A stretch of DNA of 64,000 bases, from positions 2,709,001-2,773,000 of the forward strand of contig NZ_CP018911.1 of assembly GCF_004000605.1 (NCBI RefSeq). Direction: 5' to 3'. Under the pieces are notes generated by a model that did no database searches, was not told where the DNA came from, and worked only from the letters and a program-made list of their open reading frames with translations. This DNA is from Glycocaulis alkaliphilus. Lineage in GTDB: Bacteria > Pseudomonadota > Alphaproteobacteria > Caulobacterales > Maricaulaceae. Within the stretch, counting starts at the first letter, position 1. Every line of letters starts with the position of its first letter. Shown here piece after piece: positions 55,714 through 64,000 of this stretch. The position numbers were made by a program, and so were the translations under genes.

Positions 55714-58647
55714 CTATTCGCTCGCCGGTGCAGCGGCACGCGGCAGGATCGACACCCGGTAGGCGCGTTCCGGCAGCAGCAACTCCCCTGCGAGCGCTGT
55801 GATCTCGTCCACCGTGACGGCGTTATAATCCTCAACCGCTGTCCGCAGCCGGTCGAGGCGTTCAGGATAGGCTTGCGACCGGCTGATCTGGCCCAGCCAC
55901 ATCGGATTGCTTTCCATGCCCTGGCTCAGACGCTCCAGAACAGGCTGGCGGGCGCGTTGAAGCTCGTCCTCGCTGATATCGCCAGACGCCATGGCTGCTG
56001 CCAGCTCGTCAGCGATCCCATACATGCGCTCAACCTCGCTGCGGTCCACGTCCAGCCCCACCCAGAGGAAGCCGAAATCCGGGAAGATGATGGAGGCCTG
56101 ACTGGAGACGATGGGCGAATAGGTCGCCCCCTCCTGCTCGCGGAAGCGCTCCGTAGCCTTGAGACTGTACACTTCAGCCATCAGATCAAGCGCACGGGCC
56201 CGGCGCGCATCAAACGCATCGCCCAGCGGCCAGTAGATGTTCGCCATGCCGCTATCGGGCTGACCGTTGAACTCCACAATGGCCGGGTCACGGCGCGGAT
56301 CGGGGAAGCGCAGCTGGCGGGCATCGTCATAGTCCGGCCAGCTTTCGGCACGCGCCGGCAGGGCGCCGAATGTGCTGGCCGTCATCGCGATGGCGTCATC
56401 GGGCGTGATGTCGCCCACAATGGTGATCTCCAGCGGCGCGGAACTCAGCGCCTCGGCGACCAGCGCGCGGGCATGATCCATGGTGAACGCCTCGATCTCG
56501 GCGCGCTCAGGGAAGCCCCAGCGCGGATCGCCGCTGCGCAGCATCCGGCTGACCCGGTTCACGGCCACCTGCACGGCCTGCGCGTTCTGGCCCCGGCGGA
56601 GTTCCTCCGCGATGGAGCGGAACTGGCTCAGCCCGTCATCACGCCAGCCAGGTGCCACCATGAAGGCGGTCAGCACCTGCATCTGCAGCTCGAAATCCTC
56701 CGGCGTGGTCGACGACGTGAAGGAGAAGCTTTCCGCGCCTACCCCGAGGCCATAGCCGACCGAACGCCCGGCAAACAGGCGCTGCAGCTCGTCACGGTCA
56801 TGGGCTTCCAGCCCGCCACCGCCAAACACGGCGCCCAGAATGGTGCCCGCCGCCGGCGTCGGCTGCGGTGTCAGGTCTCCTGCACCAAACTCGGCGCGGA
56901 TGCGGATGATATTGTCCTCAAAATCGGTCTGCTTGACGTTGAGCCGCACGCCATTGGCAAAAACAACCTGATGGAAGTCGAGATCCTCGACATGCCCGCG
57001 CGACACAACCTCGCCTGCCGGTCCGAAATCGGTATAGGCAAATTCGGTAGCCCCCGCGTCATCAAGCGGATCGACCGGGGTGGATTGCGATTCCTGCCAG
57101 GCCTGACGCACTGCCGCTTCGCCGTCTTCAAGAGGCTCGTTGACGGCGACATAGATTTGCGGCGGTGCCGCTGCCCAGATGGCGCGGAAAGCCGCTTCGA
57201 CATTTTCCAGCGTCAACTGCTCTTCACTGGCCTCCAGCCACTCGGCCTGCCAGGACGGATGGTTCAGGGTCCTTTCACCCAGCCAGCCCTGCCAGATGCC
57301 ATCTGCCAGCTGCGGCGTGCGGCGCGTGCGCGCGGCATTGACCGAATTGCGGACGCTGGTGCGCAGATTGGACATCTGCTCGTCGAGCTCGGCCTGGCTG
57401 AAGCCATGCTCCATGGCGCGGCGCACTTCCTGCTCGATGACGGCAAGGCCTTCGCGCCAGCGTTCCGGTGAGGATACGGCGAACACGCCCGCGCGATGCG
57501 CCAGGTCAAAATCGTTGGAATAGGAGAAGCTGGCCTGCACCAGCGGCGACAGGCCCGAATTGATCTGCGATTGCAGGCGGCGCTGCACGATCGCATTACC
57601 CAGCTGGCGCAGGGTGGAATCGACCCGCGCCTGCGCGCTGTCGGCCCGTGAAGCACCCGGAACCACGACATCGTAATTGATCAGGGTGAACACTTCCGGA
57701 TCATGGAAATAGCCAAAGCGCGGCGCATCCACGGCCGAGACCGTCCCGATATCGGGGTGAGCGGGCGCATCGGCGGGTGCTTCCCAGGTGGAGAACCCGT
57801 CAACCGCGCTCACCTCAAGCCCCGGCAGTTCGATCTCGAACCCGTCACGGATCATCGCTTCGACCGTGCCGGCGTCTACATCGCCGGTCACGACCAGCAA
57901 TGCGCGCTGCGGCACATAGAAATCCTCATAATACTCGATGAAGGCCTCGCGCGGGGCGTTGTTGATGACGTCCAGCGTGCCGATCGGGCTGCGTTCGGAC
58001 ACCAGCGTGTCGGGATAGAGAAAGCCGTAATAGCTCATCAGGAAGCGCTGGATCGGGGTGTCCCGGAAACGCATTTCCCCGCGGATCACGCCGCGCTCCG
58101 CCTCGATGGCCTCCGGATCCATCACCATTTCGGTGGCGGTTTCACGCATCAGGAACAGGCCGGTCTTGAGGATCTGTTCCTCCACCGACGGCAGGTCGAG
58201 CTGATAACCCACCACCTGCTGACCGGTGAATGCATTGGTGTCAGGGCCGAAGGCCAGGCCATAGCGCTCCAGCAGCGGGATCATTTCGCCTTCGGGCACA
58301 TTGGTCGTGCCATTGAACGCCATATGCTCGATGAAGTGGGCAAGGCCGCGCTGATGTTCGGCCTCTGCGAGCGAGCCGACATTGAAGACCAGGCGCAGGG
58401 CCGCCGTACCGCTGGGCGTGGAGTTCGGCATGATCACATAGCGCATGCCGTTATCGAGCTGGCCAAAGCGCATGCCGGGATCAGCGGGAATGCCGCTGGT
58501 GAGGTGGGCGAACTCCGTCTCGACACCGGAGCGCGCAGTCTCGTCTGCCGGCCGCTGGCCGGTTTGCGCCGGATCATCGGCGCATGCTGCAAGAGCCAGA
58601 AATAATAGGCTGGCGAGCAGGCCTTTGCCTGCATGGACGATGTTCAT
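55714..58647 (-). CDS. M16-family zinc metallopeptidase, lipoprotein
   Basis: A 977-residue protein of the pitrilysin/insulinase family. Zinc motif HFIEH at residues 104-108 (GLAHFIEHMAFNG), with two M16 halves in one chain, the second inactive as usual. Lipobox ALAAC (Cys22) suggests an outer-membrane lipoprotein. The ATG at 58647 with GGGGAA upstream is preferred to a longer open frame. It probably degrades peptides or inserted proteins, next to an S9 peptidase. Confidence 0.93.
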   Translation of the reverse strand: MNIVHAGKGLLASLLFLALAACADDPAQTGQRPADETARSGVETEFAHLTSGIPADPGMRFGQLDNGMRYVIMPNSTPSGTAALRLVFNVGSLAEAEHQRGLAHFIEHMAFNGTTNVPEGEMIPLLERYGLAFGPDTNAFTGQQVVGYQLDLPSVEEQILKTGLFLMRETATEMVMDPEAIEAERGVIRGEMRFRDTPIQRFLMSYYGFLYPDTLVSERSPIGTLDVINNAPREAFIEYYEDFYVPQRALLVVTGDVDAGTVEAMIRDGFEIELPGLEVSAVDGFSTWEAPADAPAHPDIGTVSAVDAPRFGYFHDPEVFTLINYDVVVPGASRADSAQARVDSTLRQLGNAIVQRRLQSQINSGLSPLVQASFSYSNDFDLAHRAGVFAVSSPERWREGLAVIEQEVRRAMEHGFSQAELDEQMSNLRTSVRNSVNAARTRRTPQLADGIWQGWLGERTLNHPSWQAEWLEASEEQLTLENVEAAFRAIWAAAPPQIYVAVNEPLEDGEAAVRQAWQESQSTPVDPLDDAGATEFAYTDFGPAGEVVSRGHVEDLDFHQVVFANGVRLNVKQTDFEDNIIRIRAEFGAGDLTPQPTPAAGTILGAVFGGGGLEAHDRDELQRLFAGRSVGYGLGVGAESFSFTSSTTPEDFELQMQVLTAFMVAPGWRDDGLSQFRSIAEELRRGQNAQAVQVAVNRVSRMLRSGDPRWGFPERAEIEAFTMDHARALVAEALSSAPLEITIVGDITPDDAIAMTASTFGALPARAESWPDYDDARQLRFPDPRRDPAIVEFNGQPDSGMANIYWPLGDAFDARRARALDLMAEVYSLKATERFREQEGATYSPIVSSQASIIFPDFGFLWVGLDVDRSEVERMYGIADELAAAMASGDISEDELQRARQPVLERLSQGMESNPMWLGQISRSQAYPERLDRLRTAVEDYNAVTVDEITALAGELLLPERAYRVSILPRAAAPASE

Positions 58648-58782
58648 GGAGTTCCCCCGGATCATTGCGGCGTTCATCATTCGGGCGAAACTAAGGCAGG
58701 ACGAGCGAGCTTCAAATGAAAAAGGCTTCACACTCGCGGCGCATCGCAGCCACGCAGCTTACCTGACCGCGATTATCAGGCG

Positions 58783-60609
58783 TCAGACAGGGTCGTGTTC
58801 AGCGACCCAGTGACCCGGCGTGACCTCGATCAGTTCGGGACGGTACTGCTCCACATCGTCATCATCGACGAGGCGTGATTTCAGGAAGCGCAGCTGGGCG
58901 CGGCTGTCGAGCGGGCTGGGAAGATCGCCGGACAGCTTGATCCGCTCGCGCTGGCGTTCGACCTGCGGGTCCGGGATGGGCACCGCAGAGATCAGCGCGC
59001 GCGTATAGGGGTGGCGGGCATCGTCATAGATCGCATCGCGCGTGGCGAACTCCACGATCCGGCCCAGATACAGCACCATCACCCGGTGAGAGACCTCACG
59101 CACGACAGACAGGTCATGCGAGATGAACAGCATGGACAGGCCCAGATCGCGCTGCAGGTCTGCCAGCAGATCGATGATCTGCGCCTGGATGGACACATCC
59201 AGGGCCGACACCGCTTCGTCACAGATCACCAGTTTCGGGTTGAGGATCATTGCGCGCGCAATGCCCACACGCTGGTTCTGCCCGCCGGACAGCTCGTGGG
59301 GGTAACGGTTGATCATGTCGGGGTCGAGCCCGACACGTTTCATCATCGCGCGCACCAGCCCTTCACGCTCCTTGCCACGGACTTCGGGGCGGAAGGTGAT
59401 GAGCGGTTCGGCGATGGACGCGCCGATCGTCATGCGCGGATTGAGCGAGGCCAGCGGATCCTGAAACACGATCTGCATGTCCTTGCGCGCCTGACGCATG
59501 TCGCGCGCATTCTTTTCCAGCAGGTTTGTCCCGATCCAGCTGACGGCACCGTCGGTGGATTCCACAAGCCGGAGTATGGCGCGCGCAAGCGTGGACTTGC
59601 CGCAGCCAGATTCTCCTACAACGCCGATTGTCTCGCCAGGCAGCAAGTCAAAGCTGACACCGTCCACGGCTTTCAGCGGAATGGTTTTGGGAAACAGGCC
59701 AGTCCCGACCGGCACCGGGAACCAGACCTTCAGGTCCTTGACCTCGAGAACCGGCTTTTCGCCTTCCACGCTCTGACGCGTCTGGGTAATCGGGCCCGTC
59801 ACCCGGTCCGGCTTGTCCAGCCGCGGCATGGCATCAAGCAGCATGCGCGTATAGGCATGAGCCGGCTCGGCAAATACCTGATCCACACCGCCTGTCTCGA
59901 CATAGGCACCGTTCTGCATCACCTGCACCCGGTCGGCCATGCGCGCCACCACGCCCATATCGTGGGTAATCAGGGCGATGGCCGCGCCGGTTTCGGCCTT
60001 GAGTTCGTCCATGATGTCGAGCACCTGGGCCTGAACGGTCACATCGAGCGCCGTCGTCGGCTCGTCGGCAATCAGCAGATCCGGCCCGCACAGCATCGAC
60101 ATCGCGATCATCACGCGCTGGCGCATGCCGCCTGACAGCTCGTGAGGATACTGGCGCAGACGGCGGGCCGCCTCGGGTATGCGCACCCGGTCCAGCCACT
60201 CCACGCAGCGCTTCTCGGCTGCCTCGCCCTTCAAAGAGAGATGGGCCGCCAGAACCTCCTTCATCTGATCACCCACACGCATGTGGGGGGTCAGCGAAGT
60301 CAGCGGATCCTGGAAGATCATCGTCATCGACTTGCCGCGCACCGTGTTCAGGCGCTTCGGCGGCAGGCCGAGAATTTCCTGCCCGCGATAACGGATCGAG
60401 CCTTCAGCCTTGCCGTTGGAAGCCAGAAGCCCCATTGCGGCCAGAAAGGTCTGGCTTTTGCCGGACCCTGACTCACCCACCACCGCCAGGCATTCGCCGG
60501 AGCGTATTTCAAGGTCGATGCCGCGCACGGCGTGCACTTCGCCATCAGGCGTATCAAAGCGCACGTTCAGGCCGCGAACTTCAAGGATCGGCGCAGATGC
60601 GTCGGTCAA
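58783..60609 (-). CDS. Peptide ABC transporter ATPase with two fused nucleotide-binding domains
   Basis: A chain of about 608 residues with two ATPase domains of the DppD/DppF type. Walker A motifs GESGSGKS and GESGCGKS, signatures LSGGMRQRV and LSGGQNQRV, and Walker [14 protein letters not shown] and [13 protein letters not shown] are all intact. The start is probably TTG at 60609 (with TGAGGA upstream); the frame is open to an ATG at 60747 but without domain sequence. Permease and binding-protein genes are not here, so it may serve a distant peptide uptake operon. Confidence 0.9.
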   Translation of the reverse strand: MTDASAPILEVRGLNVRFDTPDGEVHAVRGIDLEIRSGECLAVVGESGSGKSQTFLAAMGLLASNGKAEGSIRYRGQEILGLPPKRLNTVRGKSMTMIFQDPLTSLTPHMRVGDQMKEVLAAHLSLKGEAAEKRCVEWLDRVRIPEAARRLRQYPHELSGGMRQRVMIAMSMLCGPDLLIADEPTTALDVTVQAQVLDIMDELKAETGAAIALITHDMGVVARMADRVQVMQNGAYVETGGVDQVFAEPAHAYTRMLLDAMPRLDKPDRVTGPITQTRQSVEGEKPVLEVKDLKVWFPVPVGTGLFPKTIPLKAVDGVSFDLLPGETIGVVGESGCGKSTLARAILRLVESTDGAVSWIGTNLLEKNARDMRQARKDMQIVFQDPLASLNPRMTIGASIAEPLITFRPEVRGKEREGLVRAMMKRVGLDPDMINRYPHELSGGQNQRVGIARAMILNPKLVICDEAVSALDVSIQAQIIDLLADLQRDLGLSMLFISHDLSVVREVSHRVMVLYLGRIVEFATRDAIYDDARHPYTRALISAVPIPDPQVERQRERIKLSGDLPSPLDSRAQLRFLKSRLVDDDDVEQYRPELIEVTPGHWVAEHDPV

Positions 60610-60755
60610 TCCGTCCTCACTTAAATTCTCTGCCGGGCACAGGCCCAAATCGCTGGATAGGCCGGGACGATAGCCCCTGCTTAATATTCCTTCCAATACT
60701 ATGCGCACAAAGGGCTGATTCGCATGGAGTCCGCCGAACCGGAACAAGGCAGTTA

Positions 60756-63700
60756 ATGACCAGCGCGCACATGTTTGAACACGCGTTCAACGCGCTGCCA
60801 GGCGCATGCGCCCTGCTGGACGATGAAGGCCGGATCATCGCCGTCAATGCGCGTTTCAAAGCCGGTTTTTCCGAACACGCCCGGCCGGGGACAAGCCTTG
60901 CCCAGCTTTACTGCGATCCGCTGGACGGGCTGACGGCGAAATGGAAGCGCCCGCGCTCGGCCAGCTCTGACCAGCTCTCGGACACGGCGCTGCTTCGCGG
61001 CCATGACGGCGAGCCGGTCGCCGTACGTCTGCATTTGCGCCGCACAGAGCCCGGCGTACGGCTGGTCACTATCGAGCCTGCCATGGACCTGTCGCAGCGC
61101 GACTTGCAGATGCGCGCCGCACGCAAGCGCGTCGCCATGGCATTCGAGGAGCATAGCGAAGGCGCCTACAGCGCTGACTTCCGTTCCCGGCAGGTTGTCG
61201 TCTCAGGCCTGCTTGAACGCTTCGTCGGCCCCGGGGGTGCAGATGCGCCCGTCCGTCTGGCCCGCTGGCTGTCACTATTCCACCCGGCAGATCTGGCGCG
61301 CGCGCGCGGCGTGCTGAGGGGCAATCCGTCCGGCGCCGATACCGTCATCAGCTTTTTCTGCCGCATGCGCACACGTGAAGGCGGCTGGGTGCCGATGCGC
61401 CATGATGTACGCGTGGTGGAACGCGACGAGGCTGGCAATCCGTTACGGATCACCGGGCTGGTCCATGATGTGGCCGCTGACGACCGGGCCGAAGCGCTCG
61501 CAGGGATTGAACGCAGCAAGACGCAGCTGATCGTCAATGCCCTGGCCCTGAGCACCTGGACCTTCGATTTCGAGACGATAAACGGCACGATTTCCGGCCC
61601 GGTCAATCTAGCGCTGGGTGCCAGCCCTGACCCGCAAGTGATCGGAGAGACGGTTGTTCGCAGCCGGCTGCATCCTGACGATTCCGAACGCGTCTACGCT
61701 GCCTTCATGGGATTGCAGTTCGGCGGCCGCTTTGACGAGACCTTTCGCCTGCGGGCCGAAAGCGGGCACTGGATCTGGTTTCGCAGCTGGGGAGAGCTTG
61801 AGCCCTCGGCAGGTGACGAGCGGCGCTCCCTGAAGGCTTTCGGCTTCTGGCATGAGCTGCGCCATCATCGCGACGACATCGTGGAAGCACTCGACAGCGA
61901 TCTTGCAGACGTGCTCGACCGGGCAGGCCTTGGCAGCTGGTCCTATGACTATGTGGCCCGCGAAGTAACCCTGACCAGCCCGGCCCTGACCGCTATCGGG
62001 CTGCCGGGGGAACAGCTCACCCTGCCTGCTGACGAGTTCAAGGCACGTATTCACCGGGAGGACCAGCCAAGGGTTCGCGATGCGCTCTTGGCCATTGCAA
62101 ACGTAGGCAATACCCATGTCGAGTTCCGGGTGCGCACCGAAGGGGGACACTGGATCTGGCTGAGCCTGCGCGGCGGCATCAGCGCCCAGACCAGCAGCGG
62201 CGAACCTCTGCGCGCGTCGGGGGTGTTTGCCGAAACGACAGTGCGCAAGGAACACGAGCGCCGTCTTGTCGACAGCGAGCGGCTGCTGTCTCTTGCCGTT
62301 TCTGCAGCCACGCTTGGCGCCTGGGAAGTCGATTACAAGGCAGGCGAGATTATGCCCCGCGGCGAGATCCGCGCCATTATTGGCCTTGAGAACGAGACGG
62401 GCTGGATCCCCATTTCGCGCTGGCGCGCCTGTGTGCATCCCAGCGACCGCGAAGCCCTCGAGCAAACGGCTCGCGACATCATGGGGAGCGCACCAGGGGA
62501 AAGCCGGACGATCGAGTACCGCATCCAGGATGCCAGAAGCGGGGAGTATATCTGGGTTGAGGGACGCGCCAGCCGTCTCGGTCCCGAGAGCCACCGGGCC
62601 GACTGTGCCGGCATCATACTCGACATCACTGACCGCAAGGCACTGGAGCAGGATCTCGCCCATAGCGAGGAGCGGCTTGCCCGCGCACTGGAGAGCGCGC
62701 ATCAGGGCACGTGGCGGCTGAAGATCGAGACCGAACAGGTCGAACTGTCCGAATTTGCCCGCCTCATCATGGGGCTGCCTGCCGGTCACGACGGCAAGCT
62801 GAACCTTGATGAATGGCGCGATCTGATATGCCGCGAGGACCGCCATCTGTGCGAAGCAGGTGTAAGCGCCATGCTCGCGGGCGAACCGCTGAACACGGTC
62901 TACCGGGTCGCGGACGGTCAAGGCGGTTGGCGCTGGATCGAGGACCGTGGCGGCGTCAGCGCATACGGCGAGAGAGGCGAGCCCCTTGAGGCCATCGGAA
63001 CCCTCGTCGACATCACCTCGCGCCGCGTGCTTGAGCTGGAACTGGAAGAGCGCGAACAGCGCCTGAACGAATCCATGGATGCTGGCCTGTCCGCCATCTG
63101 GAGTATCGATCTTAAGACCGGCGCCCAGTCCGTGCGCGGCCGCCTCCTGGAATGGATGGGCCGCAAGATCGGTGAGGACACGCTGGAAGCGGCCGACTGG
63201 CAGCCCATCATCCACCCTGACGACAGCCGGCTGGCCCGCAAGGCGCTGGCCGAGATCATGGCCGGCAGGGCCGCCGGTCCCATTGATTACCGGCTGCGTG
63301 ACGGGGAGAACTGGCGCTGGGTGCGCTCCAAGGGCCAGCCAACCGCCTGGGACGAAACCGGCAAGCCCATACGCTCCGGCGGTGTCGTTATCGACATCAC
63401 GGCGGAAAGGCAGTTTGCCGAAGCACTGGATATCGAACGCGACCGCCTGCGCCAGATATACACAACAACCCCGGTGATGCTGGCCTCGACAGACCCGGAC
63501 GGCATACTCCTGGGGGTCAGTGACTACTGGCTTTCCACAACCGGCTATGAGCGCGACGCGGTAATCGGCCAGCCGTATAACGACTTCCTTACCCCCGCCT
63601 CGCAGGCTGCCCTGGAGCGGCTCGGCGGGATGAAGGCACTGATCGCCGCCGGTGGCATGGAGGATGTCTACGCACAGCTGAGGAAAGCCGACGGCAGCAT

Positions 63701-64000
63701 CATTGACATCATATCATCTGCGACTGTTGAGCGCAGCCCCTACGGCTCTCCTGTTGCGGTCCATGGCATCAGCATCGATGTCACCGAAAAGCTGGCTCAG
63801 GACCGGGAGCTCAAGCGCTATGCGGCAGAGCTGGAGCGCACCAATCGCGAGCTGGACAGGTTTGCCGCCGTCGCCTCGCATGACCTGCAGGAACCCCTGC
63901 GCAAGATTTCCGCCTTCGCGAGCCTGATCAAGCGCCGCCATCAGGGCACACTCGACACGGAAACCGACCGGAGCCTTGAGTTTCTGGTTGATGCTGCCGG
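60756..64000 (+). CDS. Multi-PAS sensor histidine kinase, 3' end outside window
   Basis: The frame is open from ATG 60756 to the right edge (1081 residues). No membrane segment is visible, so it is cytoplasmic. About eight PAS modules follow each other, several with the PAC-like phrase HWIWF, YIWVEG, WRWIED or WRWVRS and ends such as [30 protein letters not shown] and GISIDVTEK. The HisKA dimer helix [16 protein letters not shown] begins near residue 1036, with the phosphorylated His1042. The ATPase domain is beyond the window. AAGGCAG is before the ATG. It is divergent from the ABC ATPase. Signal and target are unknown. Confidence 0.9.
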   Translation, partial: MTSAHMFEHAFNALPGACALLDDEGRIIAVNARFKAGFSEHARPGTSLAQLYCDPLDGLTAKWKRPRSASSDQLSDTALLRGHDGEPVAVRLHLRRTEPGVRLVTIEPAMDLSQRDLQMRAARKRVAMAFEEHSEGAYSADFRSRQVVVSGLLERFVGPGGADAPVRLARWLSLFHPADLARARGVLRGNPSGADTVISFFCRMRTREGGWVPMRHDVRVVERDEAGNPLRITGLVHDVAADDRAEALAGIERSKTQLIVNALALSTWTFDFETINGTISGPVNLALGASPDPQVIGETVVRSRLHPDDSERVYAAFMGLQFGGRFDETFRLRAESGHWIWFRSWGELEPSAGDERRSLKAFGFWHELRHHRDDIVEALDSDLADVLDRAGLGSWSYDYVAREVTLTSPALTAIGLPGEQLTLPADEFKARIHREDQPRVRDALLAIANVGNTHVEFRVRTEGGHWIWLSLRGGISAQTSSGEPLRASGVFAETTVRKEHERRLVDSERLLSLAVSAATLGAWEVDYKAGEIMPRGEIRAIIGLENETGWIPISRWRACVHPSDREALEQTARDIMGSAPGESRTIEYRIQDARSGEYIWVEGRASRLGPESHRADCAGIILDITDRKALEQDLAHSEERLARALESAHQGTWRLKIETEQVELSEFARLIMGLPAGHDGKLNLDEWRDLICREDRHLCEAGVSAMLAGEPLNTVYRVADGQGGWRWIEDRGGVSAYGERGEPLEAIGTLVDITSRRVLELELEEREQRLNESMDAGLSAIWSIDLKTGAQSVRGRLLEWMGRKIGEDTLEAADWQPIIHPDDSRLARKALAEIMAGRAAGPIDYRLRDGENWRWVRSKGQPTAWDETGKPIRSGGVVIDITAERQFAEALDIERDRLRQIYTTTPVMLASTDPDGILLGVSDYWLSTTGYERDAVIGQPYNDFLTPASQAALERLGGMKALIAAGGMEDVYAQLRKADGSIIDIISSATVERSPYGSPVAVHGISIDVTEKLAQDRELKRYAAELERTNRELDRFAAVASHDLQEPLRKISAFASLIKRRHQGTLDTETDRSLEFLVDAA

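Noticed and set aside
61608-63215. 535-residue minus-strand frame
   Set aside because: It is antisense to the PAS array, whose plus-strand frame is open to the edge and ends in a HisKA helix.

Overview
The window is one continuous stretch of GC-rich alphaproteobacterial chromosome, dense in core genes. The organism is probably from the Caulobacter/Maricaulis/Hyphomonas side of the class. The evidence is rcdA (DUF1465), a TrcR-type DUF1013 regulator, DUF1192, a cysteine-free L31, the alphaproteobacterial form of AddB, and many secreted S9/M16 peptidases and short-chain dehydrogenases (SDRs). The genus is inference. I saw no tRNA, rRNA, CRISPR array, integrase or transposase.

Layout. 1-2315: a trimeric autotransporter adhesin running off the left edge. 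2.4-8.6 kb: nth, ftsK, an exported propeller protein and argG. 8.7-12.7 kb: an SdpR/SdpI-like pair divergent from a secreted hydrolase across a palindromic operator, then an SDR and pyrF. 12.9-22.3 kb: one tightly overlapped minus-strand run, tsaE-amgK-murU-addB-addA-trxA, joining tRNA modification, cell-wall recycling and double-strand-break repair. 22.4-28.7 kb: ferredoxin reductase plus ferredoxin, an SDR/propeller pair, kynB-kynU and another SDR. 28.8-36.4 kb: an S9 peptidase, ubiX with two small DUF465 genes, a TPR protein, an SDR, an esterase-like gene and trcR. 36.6-39.3 kb: quinone oxidoreductase, DUF1192, rcdA and rpmE. 39.6-43.1 kb: a MotA/TolQ plus OmpA-domain motor-like pair, a SuhB-like phosphatase and efp. 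43.3-46.9 kb: an odd lipoprotein, a GH108 muramidase, a Sel1 protein, thiE and a small exported protein. 47.0-51.0 kb: the glycolytic cluster gap-pgk-fba with a foreign-looking gene on its tail. 51.1-53.6 kb: a DUF433/DUF5615 toxin-antitoxin-type pair, argE and an FKBP lipoprotein. 53.7-60.6 kb: secreted S9 and M16 peptidases and a double ABC ATPase. 60.8 kb to the right edge: a histidine kinase with about eight PAS modules.

How it fits together. Most genes are housekeeping and sit in short operons with 1-4 base overlaps. The unusual material is one-gene islands of low GC set against the 3' ends of core genes: an esterase-like gene at 34.6-35.7 kb bounded by a 12-base direct repeat, a lipoprotein at 43.3-44.0 kb fused in overlap to GH108, and a two-TM coiled-coil protein at 47.0-47.6 kb overlapping the aldolase gene. 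In the last two cases the C-terminus of the core protein seems to be altered. Three families of palindromic intergenic repeats are also present, two of them in two copies each. No clear new defence or mobile system was found. The best candidates for something undescribed are the one-gene islands, the motor-like MotA/OmpA pair and the SdpR operator/hydrolase module.
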